Shown here one piece after another: positions 46,401 to 51,499 of a DNA stretch of 64,000 nucleotides. A model generated the notes under the pieces. It was not told where the DNA came from, searched no databases, and was given only the letters and a program-made list of their open reading frames with translations. The position numbers and the translations under genes are program-made. Numbering within the stretch: position 1 is the first letter of the stretch; each line of letters starts with the position of its first letter. This DNA is from Clytia hemisphaerica (lineage: Eukaryota > Cnidaria > Hydrozoa > Leptothecata > Clytiidae): NCBI GenBank assembly GCA_902728285.1, contig CACVBU010000948.1:201190-265189 (forward strand). Direction: 5' to 3'.

Positions 46401-49358
46401 GGTAAAGGGACAGCATCGTTAGGAGAAGGTGGTGAAAGTGCTTGGGTCATGAGTTCTGGTGGAGAAGAAGAAGATAATGAAGGTGAAGACATGGAACATG
46501 GTAGTAGTAAGAAAAGAAAATCTCATTTGAGGGTGAACGTCTTAATGGGGAACTTGGTGTTTCTTTGGGTATATCTGTTTGACCTATATTCATATCTTGA
46601 TTATATCATACAATTCACGAAAATCTATACCTCTATGTCTAAGTAATCATTAATGTGTTGGACGGTGAAAAAGAATGCGGCTATTATATTTTGATTTTTC
46701 CCAAGTAATCATTAATGTATGTTGTTAAATTCCCTTAACAATCGTTGTTAAAATAAGAGGTATTCCCACAACTTTGGCTTATGAGAAGCTTTTAGACATT
46801 TCTTCCTTTTTATCTTTTTAGACGAAAAGATGGTGGATAATGACGAAAGTGAAGATTCTGAAGAAGATGAATTTGTCGTCATGCAAGCTGATGTACTTGC
46901 TGAAAAAACACAGTAAGACTATCATAATGAACCCTATCATTAAATCAAACTCCTCGTATGTCTCCCTAAATCAAATGGCTTTTCTGACCTATTGAGTAAA
47001 TCCTTATTTTGCCCTTCCCTTACTCGAACAACTAAACTCGAATCTAATTTTGTCACTGTAATTTTGTCATCACATTACTGCGAAATTAGAACATAGAACT
47101 TTTAAAGAGTCCTTTGAATAAAAAAATTAAATTCGAGAGAGCAGTGTAAGTCCTTGCGAGACCTTCCATCCGTTTCAGAACTGCTTTTTGTTTTGTCAAC
47201 AACGGAATGTAGTTTGTCATGCTTTCAAGTAGGACGTCTCTAACCTGACATAGACTTCGTCCCAGTTCCGTGTTGCAACTTTTTGTCTGTAAACGAAATC
47301 CGCCCTGTTGATGTATGAATGCTGCTATCCATCATCAGTCAGGGAAAACTAAACGCTACAAACCCTTTCAGTATACACCCTTTCGACCGTAGCCAATTGC
47401 TGTGCGGGCATTTTTTGTCCGTTTTACCATCCTAAAACCGTCCCAGTTTTTTTTTTCGCACCTAAAAACAATAGAAAAAAGTGTAAAAAAAAGGATTGGA
47501 TCGAGTTCGGGCTGGTAAATTAAAATAATAAAGTGGCACGCGTCTGACCGCGCGACTACCGTCGAAAAGGTGTATTGGGAGAAGGATTATTTCTATATAA
47601 TGATTTTACTTATCCTTTTTGGACCTACCTAAGGTAGTCCTTTAAATTAACCCTTGTCCGTTCGTTCGTTCGTCCGTTCGTTCGTCCGTTCGTCTGTTGC
47701 CAGCTTTTCTTGGGATCGGCTCATTAGTTTTTTCAAATTTTTTGCACAATGATGCAAAATGGCAATGCCCAAAATGTGACGGAACCTGATTTTCGAAAAA
47801 AAAAATTTTCCGGCCGAAAATGGTGGAAATATGCCGGAAAAACTGGTTTTTCGGCATTTTCTCGAGATTTCATCATTAGTTTTTTCTGAATTTTTGCTCA
47901 AAGATGCGTATTAACAATGTCCAAAACATGGCCCAGTCCGATTTTTGAGAAAAAATTTTTTGCGGCCGAAAATGCCGGAAATCGTCGTTTTTCTGGATTT
48001 TCATTTGACTTTTCCATATAATTGGTTGTTTTTTTCATTCAAAAACATTATTAATAGCAATGTCCACCATCAAGCATGTTTCAATTTTCAATAAAATTGA
48101 TTTTTGAAGCCGGAACTTTCTAAAAATCGCCAGAACAGCCGATTTTCGCCAGAAAAACGGTATTTCTTGAATTTCTTGAGCTGTACTTTATATTTTTTCA
48201 TGAAACTTTGCACGCTGATGCAAAATGTCAATACCTAAATTGTGACGGAGCCCGATTTTCGAAAAAAATTAATTTCCGGCCGAAAATGGCGGAAATATGC
48301 TGGAAAAACTGGTTTTTTGGCATTTTCTCGAGATTTTATCATTAGTTTTTTCTGACTTTTTGCTCAAAGATGTGTATAAACAATGCCCAAAACATGGCCG
48401 AGTCCGATTTTTGAGAAAAAATTTTTTCCTGCGGGAAATGCCTGAAATATGCCGGAAATCGCCGTTTTTCTAGATGATCATTGGACTTTTTCCTTTTAAT
48501 TGGTTGTTTTTTCATTCAAAAACATTATTAATAGCAATGCCCACCATCAAGCGTGTTTCAATTTTCAATAAAATTGATTTTTGAAGCCGGAACTATTTTA
48601 AAAGTCGACGGAACAACCTATTTTCGCCGGAAAGACAGTATTTCTTGAATTTCTCGAGCTGTACTTTATATATTTTTATGAAATTTTGCACACTGATGCA
48701 ATATGACAATACCTAAAATGTGACGGAGCCCGATTTTCGAGAAACATTTTCTTCCGGCCGAAAATGCCGGAAATATGCCGGAAAACCGGTTTTTTGACTT
48801 TTTCTCGAATTTTCAGTTTTAGTTTTTTCTGATTTTTTGCAGAAAGATGCGTATTCGCAATGCTCATAAAATGGCCGAGTTCAATTTTAGAGAAAAAAAT
48901 TTTTCCGGTTGAAAATGCCGGAAATCGTCGTTTTTGCAGATTTTCATTGGATTTTTTCCTTATAATTCTATGTTTTTCACACGAAAACATTATTGATAAC
49001 AATGCTCACCATCAAGCATGATTCAATTGTCAATAAAACTGATTTTTGCGACCAGAACTTCCTATTTATTTTTTCCCTACAACCCTTCCCCTCCCCCCCC
49101 CTATCAACAATCAATGATGAATTTATTGTGTTGTGTATTTTCGCTAAACGCTATATTTTCTGACTGATTTTTTTCATTTTTCTTTTCGCATTGCTATCTA
49201 ACTTTCATCATCAGGTAGGTCCATTCAGCATGTTGCTTGTTTATTTCAGGACAACGAATAACAACATGAAGATAGATACTTCACCCAAACACGATGAAAT
49301 AAACGCCGATAAAAAGAAGAAAAAAAGAAAAAGGAAGAAGGATCAATCTATAACTTAA
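13409..49358 (+). CDS. EXOSC9: Exosome complex component EXOSC9 (Rrp45)
   Basis: RNase PH-like ring subunit of the RNA exosome, which degrades and trims RNA in nucleus and cytoplasm; animal EXOSC9 is catalytically inactive and structural. I place 15 exons: 13409..13480, 13679..13773, 14106..14225, 14428..14530, 14959..15056, 15339..15378, 15592..15683, 17090..17222, 44212..44300, 44526..44662, 45451..45478, 45755..45788, 46401..46500, 46822..46912, 49250..49358. All introns are GT-AG and all phases agree, giving 446 aa (human 439). Family signatures: SGIRLDGRQAYDYR near residue 22, HFRRPDV at 161, HHMPICI at 190, then LLNCGNIAALKAEEIT at 252. The last begins exon 9, which proves the link across the 27-kb intron 8. 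The tail has two SUMO-interaction-like motifs (MITLSSDE, IAIVSDE), GTASLGEGGESAW, an acidic stretch and a Lys/Arg-rich end. The human segment after the second RNase PH domain is replaced by unrelated sequence. Confidence 0.9.
15637..16790 (+). repeat. Duplicated EXOSC9 exon 7/intron 7 segment
   Basis: The end of exon 7 and the following about 120 bp (15637-15775) recur at 16526-16660 with only a few differences, including the exon words TTACTTTTGGATTTATCGAG and the donor. A second block (16396-16525, words CAGACTTCGA and GAAAATTCTTC) recurs near 16757-16830 and 17050-17075. The copy at 16526 carries an exon fragment without an acceptor directly joined to it, so it is probably not spliced. Confidence 0.8.
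15922..16397. mobile_element. Phrase element, AGGTGGGGGT, in EXOSC9 intron 7
   Basis: The ends are inverted TGGGCACCCCC / GGGGTGTTGCCCA. Ten or so copies of CAGGTGGGGGT lie in two clusters, near 15985-16065 and 16255-16385. The middle is unique AT-rich DNA. The duplicated sister segment at about 16740-16775 lacks it, which gives an empty site. Confidence 0.65.
16850..16992 (-). mobile_element. Decayed G-cap element
   Basis: Read on the minus strand it starts CCGGGGGTACTTAGGCAATG, then has CTGCCCTTAAG, CCTTTTTTGGAC and CTAAGG phrases, as in 52019-52351. Its other end is missing or blurred. Confidence 0.55.
17785..17912. repeat. C/G-capped repeat element
   Basis: C-run at about 17800-17810, a second at 17828-17838, and a G-run CCAGGGGGGGGG at 17893-17901. 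Similar in style to the other G-cap elements, but no target duplication was found. Confidence 0.4.
18067..18266. mobile_element. MITE with 37-bp inverted ends
   Basis: The ends start ATAGACCTTTTCATAAA and run about 37 bp inverted with four mismatches, including ACATCACTT / AAGTGATGT. The core has a second inverted word, ACCATGG. 200 bp, non-coding. Confidence 0.75.
18402..18552. mobile_element. MITE, inner palindrome ACAGCTGATTGGTTG
   Basis: Inner arms ACAGCTGATTGGTTG and CAACCAATCAGCTGT are perfect complements. The outer arms CATGATATGC / GCATATTATG with TGTCTTC / GAAGACA pair imperfectly. About 150 bp. Confidence 0.65.
18553..19176. other. Gene-free stretch of intron 8
   Basis: AT-rich with no repeat or coding signal that I can support; the frame at 18638-18844 has no family resemblance. 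Confidence 0.4.
19189..19448 (+). mobile_element. Full-length tRNA-derived SINE with 12-bp target duplication
   Basis: Head with A box TAGCATGAAGG and perfect B box GGTTCGATCCC, then a body of about 190 bp with words TCTCTGCTTGATGCTCAGCA and CTTCGGGTAGACAGCTATA, ending GTCGCAAACTTA. It is flanked by TTAGAAGTTCAA at 19177-19188 and 19449-19460. Partial copies lie at 218-292 (+) and 26283-26430 (-). The tRNA cloverleaf is not intact, so it is not a functional tRNA. Confidence 0.85.
19573..19724. mobile_element. MITE with about 53-bp inverted ends
   Basis: GTCTTGGGAATTTCAGCA at the left is mirrored by TGCTGAAATTCCCAAGAC at the right, and pairing continues through the TTTTTGACCATTT word. It lies 80 bp upstream of the secreted-protein gene at 19806, within its likely promoter. 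Confidence 0.8.
19806..20222 (+). CDS. Secreted C-terminal four-Cys protein, member 1
   Basis: 138 aa, single exon. Residues 1-23 form a signal peptide (hydrophobic ICLSILLFLYV, ending ITEA). A basic Trp-containing stretch follows (KRRPFWSKHNRDRKGRK, about 38-55), then a Thr-rich linker with three TMTTTLxT-type repeats (about 56-90), suited to O-glycosylation. The C-terminal domain has Cys107, 119, 125 and 137, spaced C-x11-C-x5-C-x11-C, with a final Phe. VEYYENVYL precedes the last Cys. Likely secreted through the ER. Same plan as the genes at 24221, 31083, 40386 and 42466, all within EXOSC9 intron 8. I recognise no known family; a venom, antimicrobial or signalling peptide are open options without evidence. 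Confidence 0.75.
   Translation: MRLSICLSILLFLYVQNVQITEAKSRTSNKMKNNWNMKRRPFWSKHNRDRKGRKTTTAVTLTSATMTTTLSTMTTTLLTETTTPTTTSPTINFRMPQVPDSNRPPGCQLVTFLKTIDVCVQNNFCITVEYYENVYLCF
20223..20724. other. Gene-free stretch after member 1
   Basis: 3' flank of the gene at 19806 (ATTAAA just after the stop), then AT-rich DNA without recognisable features. Confidence 0.4.
22247..22654 (+). pseudogene. GIY-YIG endonuclease domain of a Penelope-like element
   Basis: An open frame of 135 aa, the C-terminal end of a truncated Penelope-like polyprotein. The domain reads VYGMHCTNCNSFYVGKTKRH, with the YxxxCxxC-YVGKT-xxxxxR order typical of GIY-YIG nucleases in Penelope elements. RYKEHC, EELYIKETLIIRDLKPDLNEH and a short tail follow. 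In the intact element this domain nicks the target DNA for retrotransposition. Here the start is internal and the reverse transcriptase is absent, so it is a dead fragment although the frame is still open. Confidence 0.8.
22775..22808 (+). ncRNA. Decayed hammerhead ribozyme core in the Penelope 3' tail
   Basis: TGATCA (22777) stands where TGATGA is expected. Then come the stem GGTG, loop CAAAGAAGA, stem CACC, and GAAA followed by CGTC (22784-22808). Penelope-like elements are known to carry small hammerhead ribozymes with a GAAACGTC ending. The changed base in the first core block suggests it is inactive. Confidence 0.5.
23102..24220. other. Gene-free stretch
   Basis: No coding frame or repeat supported. 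It includes a GC-rich patch at about 23765-23960. The last 40 bp before 24221 contain an acceptor-like TTTCAAAACAG, so a 5' UTR intron for the next gene is possible. Confidence 0.4.
24221..24451 (+). CDS. Secreted C-terminal Cys protein, member 2 (short)
   Basis: 76 aa, single exon. Residues 1-27 are a strong signal peptide (IAIIVLLLTITTTHF, ending IIVAA). There is no basic stretch or Thr linker; the mature part is about 49 aa. The C-terminal domain keeps Cys47, Cys64 and Cys76 of the family frame, but the second position (59) is Phe: C-x11-F-x4-C-x11-C. The protein ends on the last Cys. IEYIEEIYI before it mirrors VEYYENVYL of member 1. An odd cysteine count (three) suggests altered pairing or dimerisation. 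AATAAA follows near 24560. The start has a purine-rich context (CACCATGAAG). Confidence 0.65.
   Translation: MKSRIAIIVLLLTITTTHFNQFIIVAAQDNYPMPLSSEPDVIIRNNCMTTQVYKTEPIFIGNDCFFIEYIEEIYIC
24452..25748. other. Gene-free stretch
   Basis: Contains the 3' flank of member 2, an 11-bp G-run near 25070, and a TTTGGCGG phrase region (25487-25600) related to the TTTCGCGG MITE next to it. Confidence 0.4.
25749..26117. mobile_element. MITE with 39-bp perfect inverted ends, TA target
   Basis: Left end TACTTTAATGGGATAAACTT continuing through TTCGCGGGGATTAAATTTCG. The right end is its exact complement ending at 26117. The ends are flanked by TA, as in Tc1/mariner-type MITEs. The interior repeats ATCCGCGAAA words. 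Confidence 0.85.
26283..26430 (-). mobile_element. 5'-truncated copy of the 19189 SINE
   Basis: On the minus strand it matches the SINE body (TCTCTTTGCTTAATGCTAAA, CTTCGGGTGGATAGCCATAT, GTCGCAAACT). The tRNA head is missing. Confidence 0.75.
26865..27530 (-). pseudogene. Broken member of the secreted four-Cys family
   Basis: Closest to the gene at 31083. The last exon part (26865-26990) reads FRNFGEC, then IRTSEVS, DEYGC and FKYNV, ending in a Cys and LIS. The spacing is C-x11-S-x5-C-x11-C, with the second Cys now Ser. A Thr-rich linker lies just upstream (about 27010-27175), but in another frame. In the domain frame a TGA stands about nine codons before the first Cys. One indel near 26990 therefore breaks the gene, and the region upstream of 27175 is further disturbed. 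The P-type linker continues in patches to about 27480. Next to it sits the MITE at 27537-27802. Confidence 0.7.
27537..27802. mobile_element. MITE with about 40-bp inverted ends
   Basis: TAGCGAGATTATGTATC at the left and GATACATAATCTCGCTA at the right, with pairing continuing through the CTACGGCTACGG word. The paired open frames on both strands here are by-products of the palindrome. Confidence 0.75.
27803..29992. other. Gene-free stretch with one dispersed repeat
   Basis: The part 28441-28712 recurs inverted at 53472-53718 (words AACCGCTGCCCAC, ACTGATGT-type and GTTCTTATAA). The rest is AT-rich with no coding or structural signal that I can support. Confidence 0.45.
29993..30174. mobile_element. 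MITE, ends AGGCCATTTCACAGTCG
   Basis: AGGCCATTTCACAGTCG on the left and CGACTGTGAAATGGCCT on the right, with GGGTAATCAG / CTGATTACCC further in. 182 bp, non-coding. Confidence 0.8.
30175..31082. other. Gene-free stretch
   Basis: AT-rich; 3' flank of the minus-strand gene at 31083. Nothing else seen. Confidence 0.4.
31083..31628 (-). CDS. Secreted C-terminal four-Cys protein, member 3
   Basis: 181 aa, single exon. The start is Met1 or Met8; IFIMMIITTPTEG forms the signal peptide, ending near residue 30. The basic Trp-containing stretch is GKSKWSRFKAWRMRQR. A Thr/Ser-rich linker of about 100 residues follows (TTKTTET, TTQTTAASS, TTNTITTIPTT), probably mucin-like. The C-terminal domain has Cys154, 166, 171 and 179: C-x11-C-x4-C-x7-C-IM. 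The broken paralogue at 26865 keeps x11 in the last interval, so this gene seems to have lost four codons there. A TATA-like AAATATATAAG lies about 75-90 bp upstream on the minus strand (near 31704-31718). Secreted; function unknown. Confidence 0.75.
   Translation of the reverse strand: MKSAKNNMMEKAKIWKCIFIMMIITTPTEGFGKSKWSRFKAWRMRQRPTVMITLPATENTLPTATVPVMSTRKHSTSTHQSITTTKTTETIQENPKMRTTDFSSKSPKTTHPSASTTQTTAASSQHNTHTTNTITTIPTTIASMTPVHRMFGGCEGSEETRTSEVCTEYGCVEFEYNVCIM
31800..32210. repeat. Phrase element, TTTCGCGAA
   Basis: Ten or more TTCGCGAA/TTTCGC words in both orientations cluster at 31845-31945 and 32090-32205, with unique DNA between. It resembles the elements at 25749, 38703 and 41520. 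Confidence 0.5.
32211..33024. other. Gene-free stretch
   Basis: C-run at about 32867-32877 followed by TCTAACCTACCCC repeats. No coding signal. Confidence 0.4.
33025..33345 (-). CDS. Secreted family member 4, C-terminus diverged
   Basis: 106 aa, single exon. The signal peptide is MKIFCVLFFWLVSATLLPFS. A dibasic SKR at about 45-47 could be a processing site. The first half of the family domain is intact: GCQLVS, then TSKVC (Cys62, Cys74, x11), nearly identical to member 1. Beyond Cys74 the frame runs on for 32 residues with no further Cys and ends TVIF. Another frame of the same DNA (about 33070-33115) shows a Val-Glu-x-Phe run like the family tail, but without the cysteines. A frameshift after Cys74 is likely, so this may be a recent pseudogene or a member with a new tail. 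Confidence 0.55.
   Translation of the reverse strand: MKIFCVLFFWLVSATLLPFSKTKTITENKKMFERSFENGPNRYHSKRAIIDLTSRYGRLPGCQLVSIPQTSKVCSLHRWSYLRNERFIQTKNTDSSFNPLSATVIF
33346..34489. other. Gene-free stretch
   Basis: A short telomere-like run (CCCTTAACCCTAACCCT near 33575) is too small to mean more. The segment 33655-33748 recurs at 39730-39808 (TATTTATTTTCAAGAGTTCG). GCGGCTAAATCCTGACAATG at 34346 recurs inverted near 37380. Confidence 0.45.
34490..34572 (-). mobile_element. tRNA-Arg-like SINE head or decayed tRNA
   Basis: On the minus strand: A box TGGCTCAAGGG, a CTTCCGAA anticodon-loop-like word, and a perfect B box GGTTCGAATCC. The anticodon and acceptor stems do not pair, so it is not a working tRNA. 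The body probably extends to lower coordinates. Confidence 0.55.
34573..35734. other. Gene-free stretch
   Basis: AT-rich; no coding, RNA or repeat feature supported. Confidence 0.4.
35735..36620. repeat. Degenerate satellite, about 180-bp unit, five copies
   Basis: GGCCATAACTTTATGAAAA-like words start copies near 35742, 35938, 36123, 36296 and 36478. Each is followed by CAAATTTCTACAGGAGCTGT and GAAGTATGCT variants, then AAAGGTTTCTTCT. The 'GCC/GTC' variable segment between copies is not conserved. The frame 36252-36536 is a by-product. Confidence 0.75.
36885..37100. repeat. Phrase element, AGAGAATTCTCTATTT
   Basis: Six or so copies of the palindromic word GAATTCTCTATTTT or its complement AAAATAGAGAATTC, with GTGATTGGTT / AACCAATCA inverted words. 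Confidence 0.55.
37101..38702. other. Gene-free stretch
   Basis: Contains two CCGTTACTAG(C/A)AACCCTG words 60 bp apart (37239, 37301) and TGTGACTCCCACC at 38687, the inverse of GGTGAGAGTCACA near 33983. No gene seen. Confidence 0.4.
38703..38897. mobile_element. MITE with about 37-bp inverted ends, GCGCGAAAA interior
   Basis: Left AATTCCATTAATTTTCGCGC and right GCACGAAAATTAACGGAATT are inverted, with pairing continuing through the GCGCCTTTT word. The interior is rich in GCGCGAA words. Confidence 0.8.
39354..39518. mobile_element. MITE (TAGACTGG family), 9-bp target duplication
   Basis: 165 bp starting TAGACTGGAG and ending TTGCTAGACTA. Flanked by GCTATATAC at 39345-39353 and 39519-39527. 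Related copies at 44846-44995 and 52756-53146. A 9-bp duplication is usual for Mutator-like elements. Confidence 0.85.
39840..40300. repeat. C-tract-capped repeat region
   Basis: C-runs at 39858-39871, 40168-40180, 40203-40212 and 40266-40284, with CCCCCCTTTTT words. Style as other G-cap/phrase elements, but no clean ends. Confidence 0.4.
40386..40916 (-). CDS. Secreted C-terminal four-Cys protein, member 5
   Basis: 176 aa, single exon. The start is Met1 or Met9; FYVILFLVIGTCYVSLCEG is the signal peptide core. A basic Trp-containing stretch (NRWPHSSWGKKKPYH) is followed by a Ser/Thr-rich linker and a dibasic EKR (about 127-129), a plausible furin-type processing site. The C-terminal domain has Cys146, 158, 163 and 175: C-x11-C-x4-C-x11-C-Y, matching member 6 exactly in spacing. 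Sequence between cysteines is otherwise diverged, so the scaffold is conserved more than the surface. Secreted; function unknown. Confidence 0.75.
   Translation of the reverse strand: MKAYFPFKMFSPKFYVILFLVIGTCYVSLCEGRVLGESFLPKDTFTSKPSFDDTTTKRIVSNRWPHSSWGKKKPYHQLNTFSPETTPRVDTVEEENATLATTTSAEASKLAPSTTPNTRSNGVVLEKRSPKELSLIKISEQRKFTCHKVRTEKIHEFCIFKQCYQFLKVSLYWECY
41580..42050. mobile_element. Long-hairpin MITE, ends ATAGTGAGAGC
   Basis: TAATAGTGAGAGCCACTATGTT at the left pairs with AACATTGTAGCTCTCACTATA at the right. TTAAAAGCAAACTA (41630) pairs with TAGTTTGCTTTTAA (41998). 470 bp. Confidence 0.75.
42056..42180. mobile_element. Short hairpin MITE, ends ATATTCAATAGGT
   Basis: ATATTCAATAGGT...GTTGGTTATTG and its complement enclose about 50 bp. 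The arms pair over about 40 bp. Confidence 0.8.
42466..42717 (-). CDS. Secreted C-terminal four-Cys protein, member 6
   Basis: 83 aa, single exon. The start could be any of the Met codons in the first nine; RMVVFCMVFIVT is the signal peptide core, with likely cleavage after ADG (as TEG in member 3). There is no Thr linker. The C-terminal domain has Cys53, 65, 70 and 82: C-x11-C-x4-C-x11-C-Y, the cleanest example of the family pattern, with VDVEAYRYTLH before the last Cys. The mature peptide is about 55 aa. It is the member nearest the 3' end of the host intron. Confidence 0.75.
   Translation of the reverse strand: MILMNNKIRMVVFCMVFIVTQHHFPPADGFNIRSEALKEANILHHRPSASVFCFKVKKLVKMQVCLGNVCVDVEAYRYTLHCY
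43222..44010. mobile_element. Foldback element with about 230-bp arms
   Basis: The arm 43222-43450 is repeated inverted at 43785-44010 (words AAAGTCTGTCTCAA, AATTCGAATTAGA, GAGTGGAATATTA), about 80 percent alike by eye. The open frames on each arm are the same repeat read twice. A 44-bp word at 43453-43496 recurs at 46657-46702. Confidence 0.75.
44846..44995. mobile_element. MITE, TAGACTGG family, decayed
   Basis: Starts TGACTGAAGTCGTTTAT and ends GATTAGTCGTTTAGTATGCT followed by AGACTA, as the copy at 39354. The target duplication is no longer clear. Lies in EXOSC9 intron 10. Confidence 0.65.
45883..46117. mobile_element. Phrase element, CCTCCAATTAAC/GCGGACACT, in EXOSC9 intron 12
   Basis: Inverted ends AACCTCCAATTA / TAATTGGAGGTT. 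The interior repeats CTCCAATTAAC, GCGGACACT and CTAATTAGCGGACAC. Confidence 0.65.
46657..46702. mobile_element. 46-bp insertion with 16-bp target duplication
   Basis: Bounded by perfect AAGTAATCATTAATGT copies at 46641-46656 and 46703-46718, in EXOSC9 intron 13. The inserted DNA (GTTGGACGGTGAAAAAGAAT, then GCGGCTATTATATT) matches 43453-43496 with few changes. Confidence 0.75.
46913..47649. other. EXOSC9 intron 14, first part
   Basis: Unique AT-rich DNA; no gene or repeat supported. Confidence 0.4.
47650..49080. repeat. Tandem array, about 470-bp unit, three copies, with TTCG microsatellite
   Basis: A CCGTTCGTTCGT microsatellite (47655-47700) is followed by three copies of a unit marked by TGTGACGGAGCCCGATTTTC (47775, 48240, 48718; period about 465-480). 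Each holds CCGGCCGAAAATG and AAAACATTATTAATAGCAAT. Within a unit CCGGAAA words recur. It fills most of EXOSC9 intron 14. The minus-strand frames are by-products. Confidence 0.8.
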
Positions 49359-49859
49359 AAACCATCAAATTTCATGCTGGTTTTGATTAAACCCACACTC
49401 CTCATCTGTAAATATTTTTATAAACTAATGCTTATAATCAGGAAGGGTAAAAACAGACATTTTCTTTATACATTTTGAAAATCAAACTTGATTGATCTCT
49501 TTTATTTTTCGAAAACCGTCGATTGAAATTTTGCCAGCTAAAGCAGACCTTTAGCTCAGATTCTCGTAATAGCTCTATAGTCTCTATTTTTTTTTCGGGC
49601 ACTTGTTCCAGCTATGAACTAAATATTGGTTTTTTTAGTTGTTGTTTTTTTTTCATTCCGAACACAAGTAAAGCGAAGATTTCAATTAATCTAAACTTTC
49701 GAAAGTTAAATAAATTTACAATTCGTTCCATACACAAACAGTGGGAAAAAAATACTTACTACTGTATAAAATTTTAAGTTTAACATTGAAAAAAATTCTA
49801 AATATTTCTATAAAATATACAATTAAAATTTTACATATGATTACAGTTATATACAGTCT
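49359..49859. other. Gap between convergent genes
   Basis: Shared 3' flank of EXOSC9 and the minus-strand gene. AAATAAA at about 49707 could end EXOSC9. Confidence 0.5.
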
Positions 49860-50777
49860 TTATGGTAAGTTTGCAAATTCTTTTTCTATTTGACTCATTA
49901 GGTCTAATTCATCATCATTGTAAAGATCATTATCGCTATCTCTCTTTTGTTTGATTTCAGTTCCCTGGCTCAATGAGGCCAGTGGCTGTTCGACGTCGTT
50001 AATTGCAAGGGCCATAGTTGCGGGATCTTCAGGCTCACTTGGTGAAGGGGTCCTTGATGAGGTTTTAACGCTCGAATCAGGATATTTAGCAATTGAGATC
50101 GGTTGAACCTTCTTTTGTTTACTTTTATCGATCATTTTTGTAGTAATCATTATAGGGGCACTTGAGGTGGCTTGCGTTTCTGGTATTTGTGATGCATCCA
50201 CCTTCTTCTCTAATCTCTTCAAGAAATCTTTGTTCACTGGTACCAACTTTTTTGGGATCGAAACATCGATAGGTTCTAAGACAATATCACCACCCTTCTT
50301 ATTGGAAGTCAGTCGTTTATTTAACGCAATCTGTTTCAAAGGTCGTAAAACTTTTGGAGTGTCCTTCAAATTTTGTTGTGGTGTCAGGTCCGTTTTTTTA
50401 CTTAATCTATGAAAAGGATTTTTTGAGGTTGTATCGTCGTCTTCGTTCGAATAAGAGAGAGTTGTTTTCGTTTTTTGGTTTCTCGTTTTGCATAAAGGTG
50501 ATCCTGCTTGAATAGCAATTGTCTGTTTTTGAACTTGAACTTTATTACCATTTTGGTCATTCCTTTTTGCTGTGTCTTGTTTCAATGTTATTGGACGCGT
50601 CTCTGTCCTTTTCTGTTGTTTATTCGGCCCTTTGTTCGGCCTGGATGGAGTCTGTTTACGGTTGTTTGTTTTCGATTTTTTCAATTGTCCATATGTTTCC
50701 AAATGAATATCGGATGAAATTGCCAACGGTCTGATAGCTTTAACATTGTTCGAGCCACAGCAACATAAAAAACTCAT
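49860..50777 (-). CDS. Unidentified basic protein with N-terminal CCC
   Basis: Single exon. I start at the ATG at 50777 (MSFLCCCGSNN), giving 305 aa; an upstream in-frame ATG at 50843 would add 22 residues. The Cys cluster right at the N-terminus looks like an S-acylation (palmitoyl) anchor, so membrane attachment is possible. The middle is Lys/Gln/Thr-rich and low in hydrophobics, with no globular domain evident; a short SRTPSPSEPEDP run could be a phosphorylation site. The C-terminus is acidic and helical, DDELDLMSQIEKEFANLP, and may bind a partner. It converges on EXOSC9, with the stops 500 bp apart. Length, lack of repeats and uniform composition support a real gene. I do not recognise the family. 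Confidence 0.7.
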   Translation of the reverse strand: MSFLCCCGSNNVKAIRPLAISSDIHLETYGQLKKSKTNNRKQTPSRPNKGPNKQQKRTETRPITLKQDTAKRNDQNGNKVQVQKQTIAIQAGSPLCKTRNQKTKTTLSYSNEDDDTTSKNPFHRLSKKTDLTPQQNLKDTPKVLRPLKQIALNKRLTSNKKGGDIVLEPIDVSIPKKLVPVNKDFLKRLEKKVDASQIPETQATSSAPIMITTKMIDKSKQKKVQPISIAKYPDSSVKTSSRTPSPSEPEDPATMALAINDVEQPLASLSQGTEIKQKRDSDNDLYNDDELDLMSQIEKEFANLP

Positions 50778-51499
50778 AGTTATTGTATAAAGTTGTTGAA
50801 GTTCGTGATAAAAATATGATATTTCTGCTACTATACTAATCAAAAAGTCTTCTGTCCATTCGTTTTGCGTGACTCTTCTTTACAAGTGATTTAATGTTTT
50901 TCTTTTGTTAAAACACGCAGTATTAATTTACCAATTTTCAAATGCAGCGCTATTTTGTTGACGGTTGAAATCTACTTTTTTTAATCCGAATTTTATTTGA
51001 CGTCAATTTTTAACAAATAAATTTCAGCAAAAAAAAACACTCCAAAAGCTCAATTTTCAACTTAGCAACCAAAATATGTCTTGCATAAAAATTTCTTATT
51101 TTGATAATTTTCTTTCCACATATGTTTTTTTTCACAAATAAAGACGTTAAGATACTTAGACGTCAAATCAGCTGTTTAAAGTTTTTTTCGTCACCATGAC
51201 ATAGAAAGAAAATTCTCTGTAATTCGATCCTGTCTTCATTCTTGACAAAAATTGATGTGTTTGAGAACATTTTTTAGCTTTTTGATGACCCCAAATTTAG
51301 TTTTTGTCATAAATAAAAGGATACACAAATTTTTTTATCCGCTTCAAAATTGAATACCTTTGTATCGGGTATATAAATCTAAGCGTTCTGCTGTGATCAG
51401 ATGAGATATAATTTTAGTTTTAAAGTATATTTGTCACAAACAACCTGTTTATATCCGAGTCTTATCCTGTTTCCCGTTGAAAATCTGTTTTAGATTTTC
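50778..51499. other. Gene-free stretch upstream of the minus-strand gene
   Basis: Promoter side of the gene at 49860; AT-rich, nothing else seen. Confidence 0.4.

Noticed and set aside
46501..46646. Extension of EXOSC9 exon 13 to later donors
   Set aside because: Later donors give phase 0, which puts exon 14 in a non-acidic frame. The donor after CATG at 46500 gives phase 1 and the acidic frame expected for the family.
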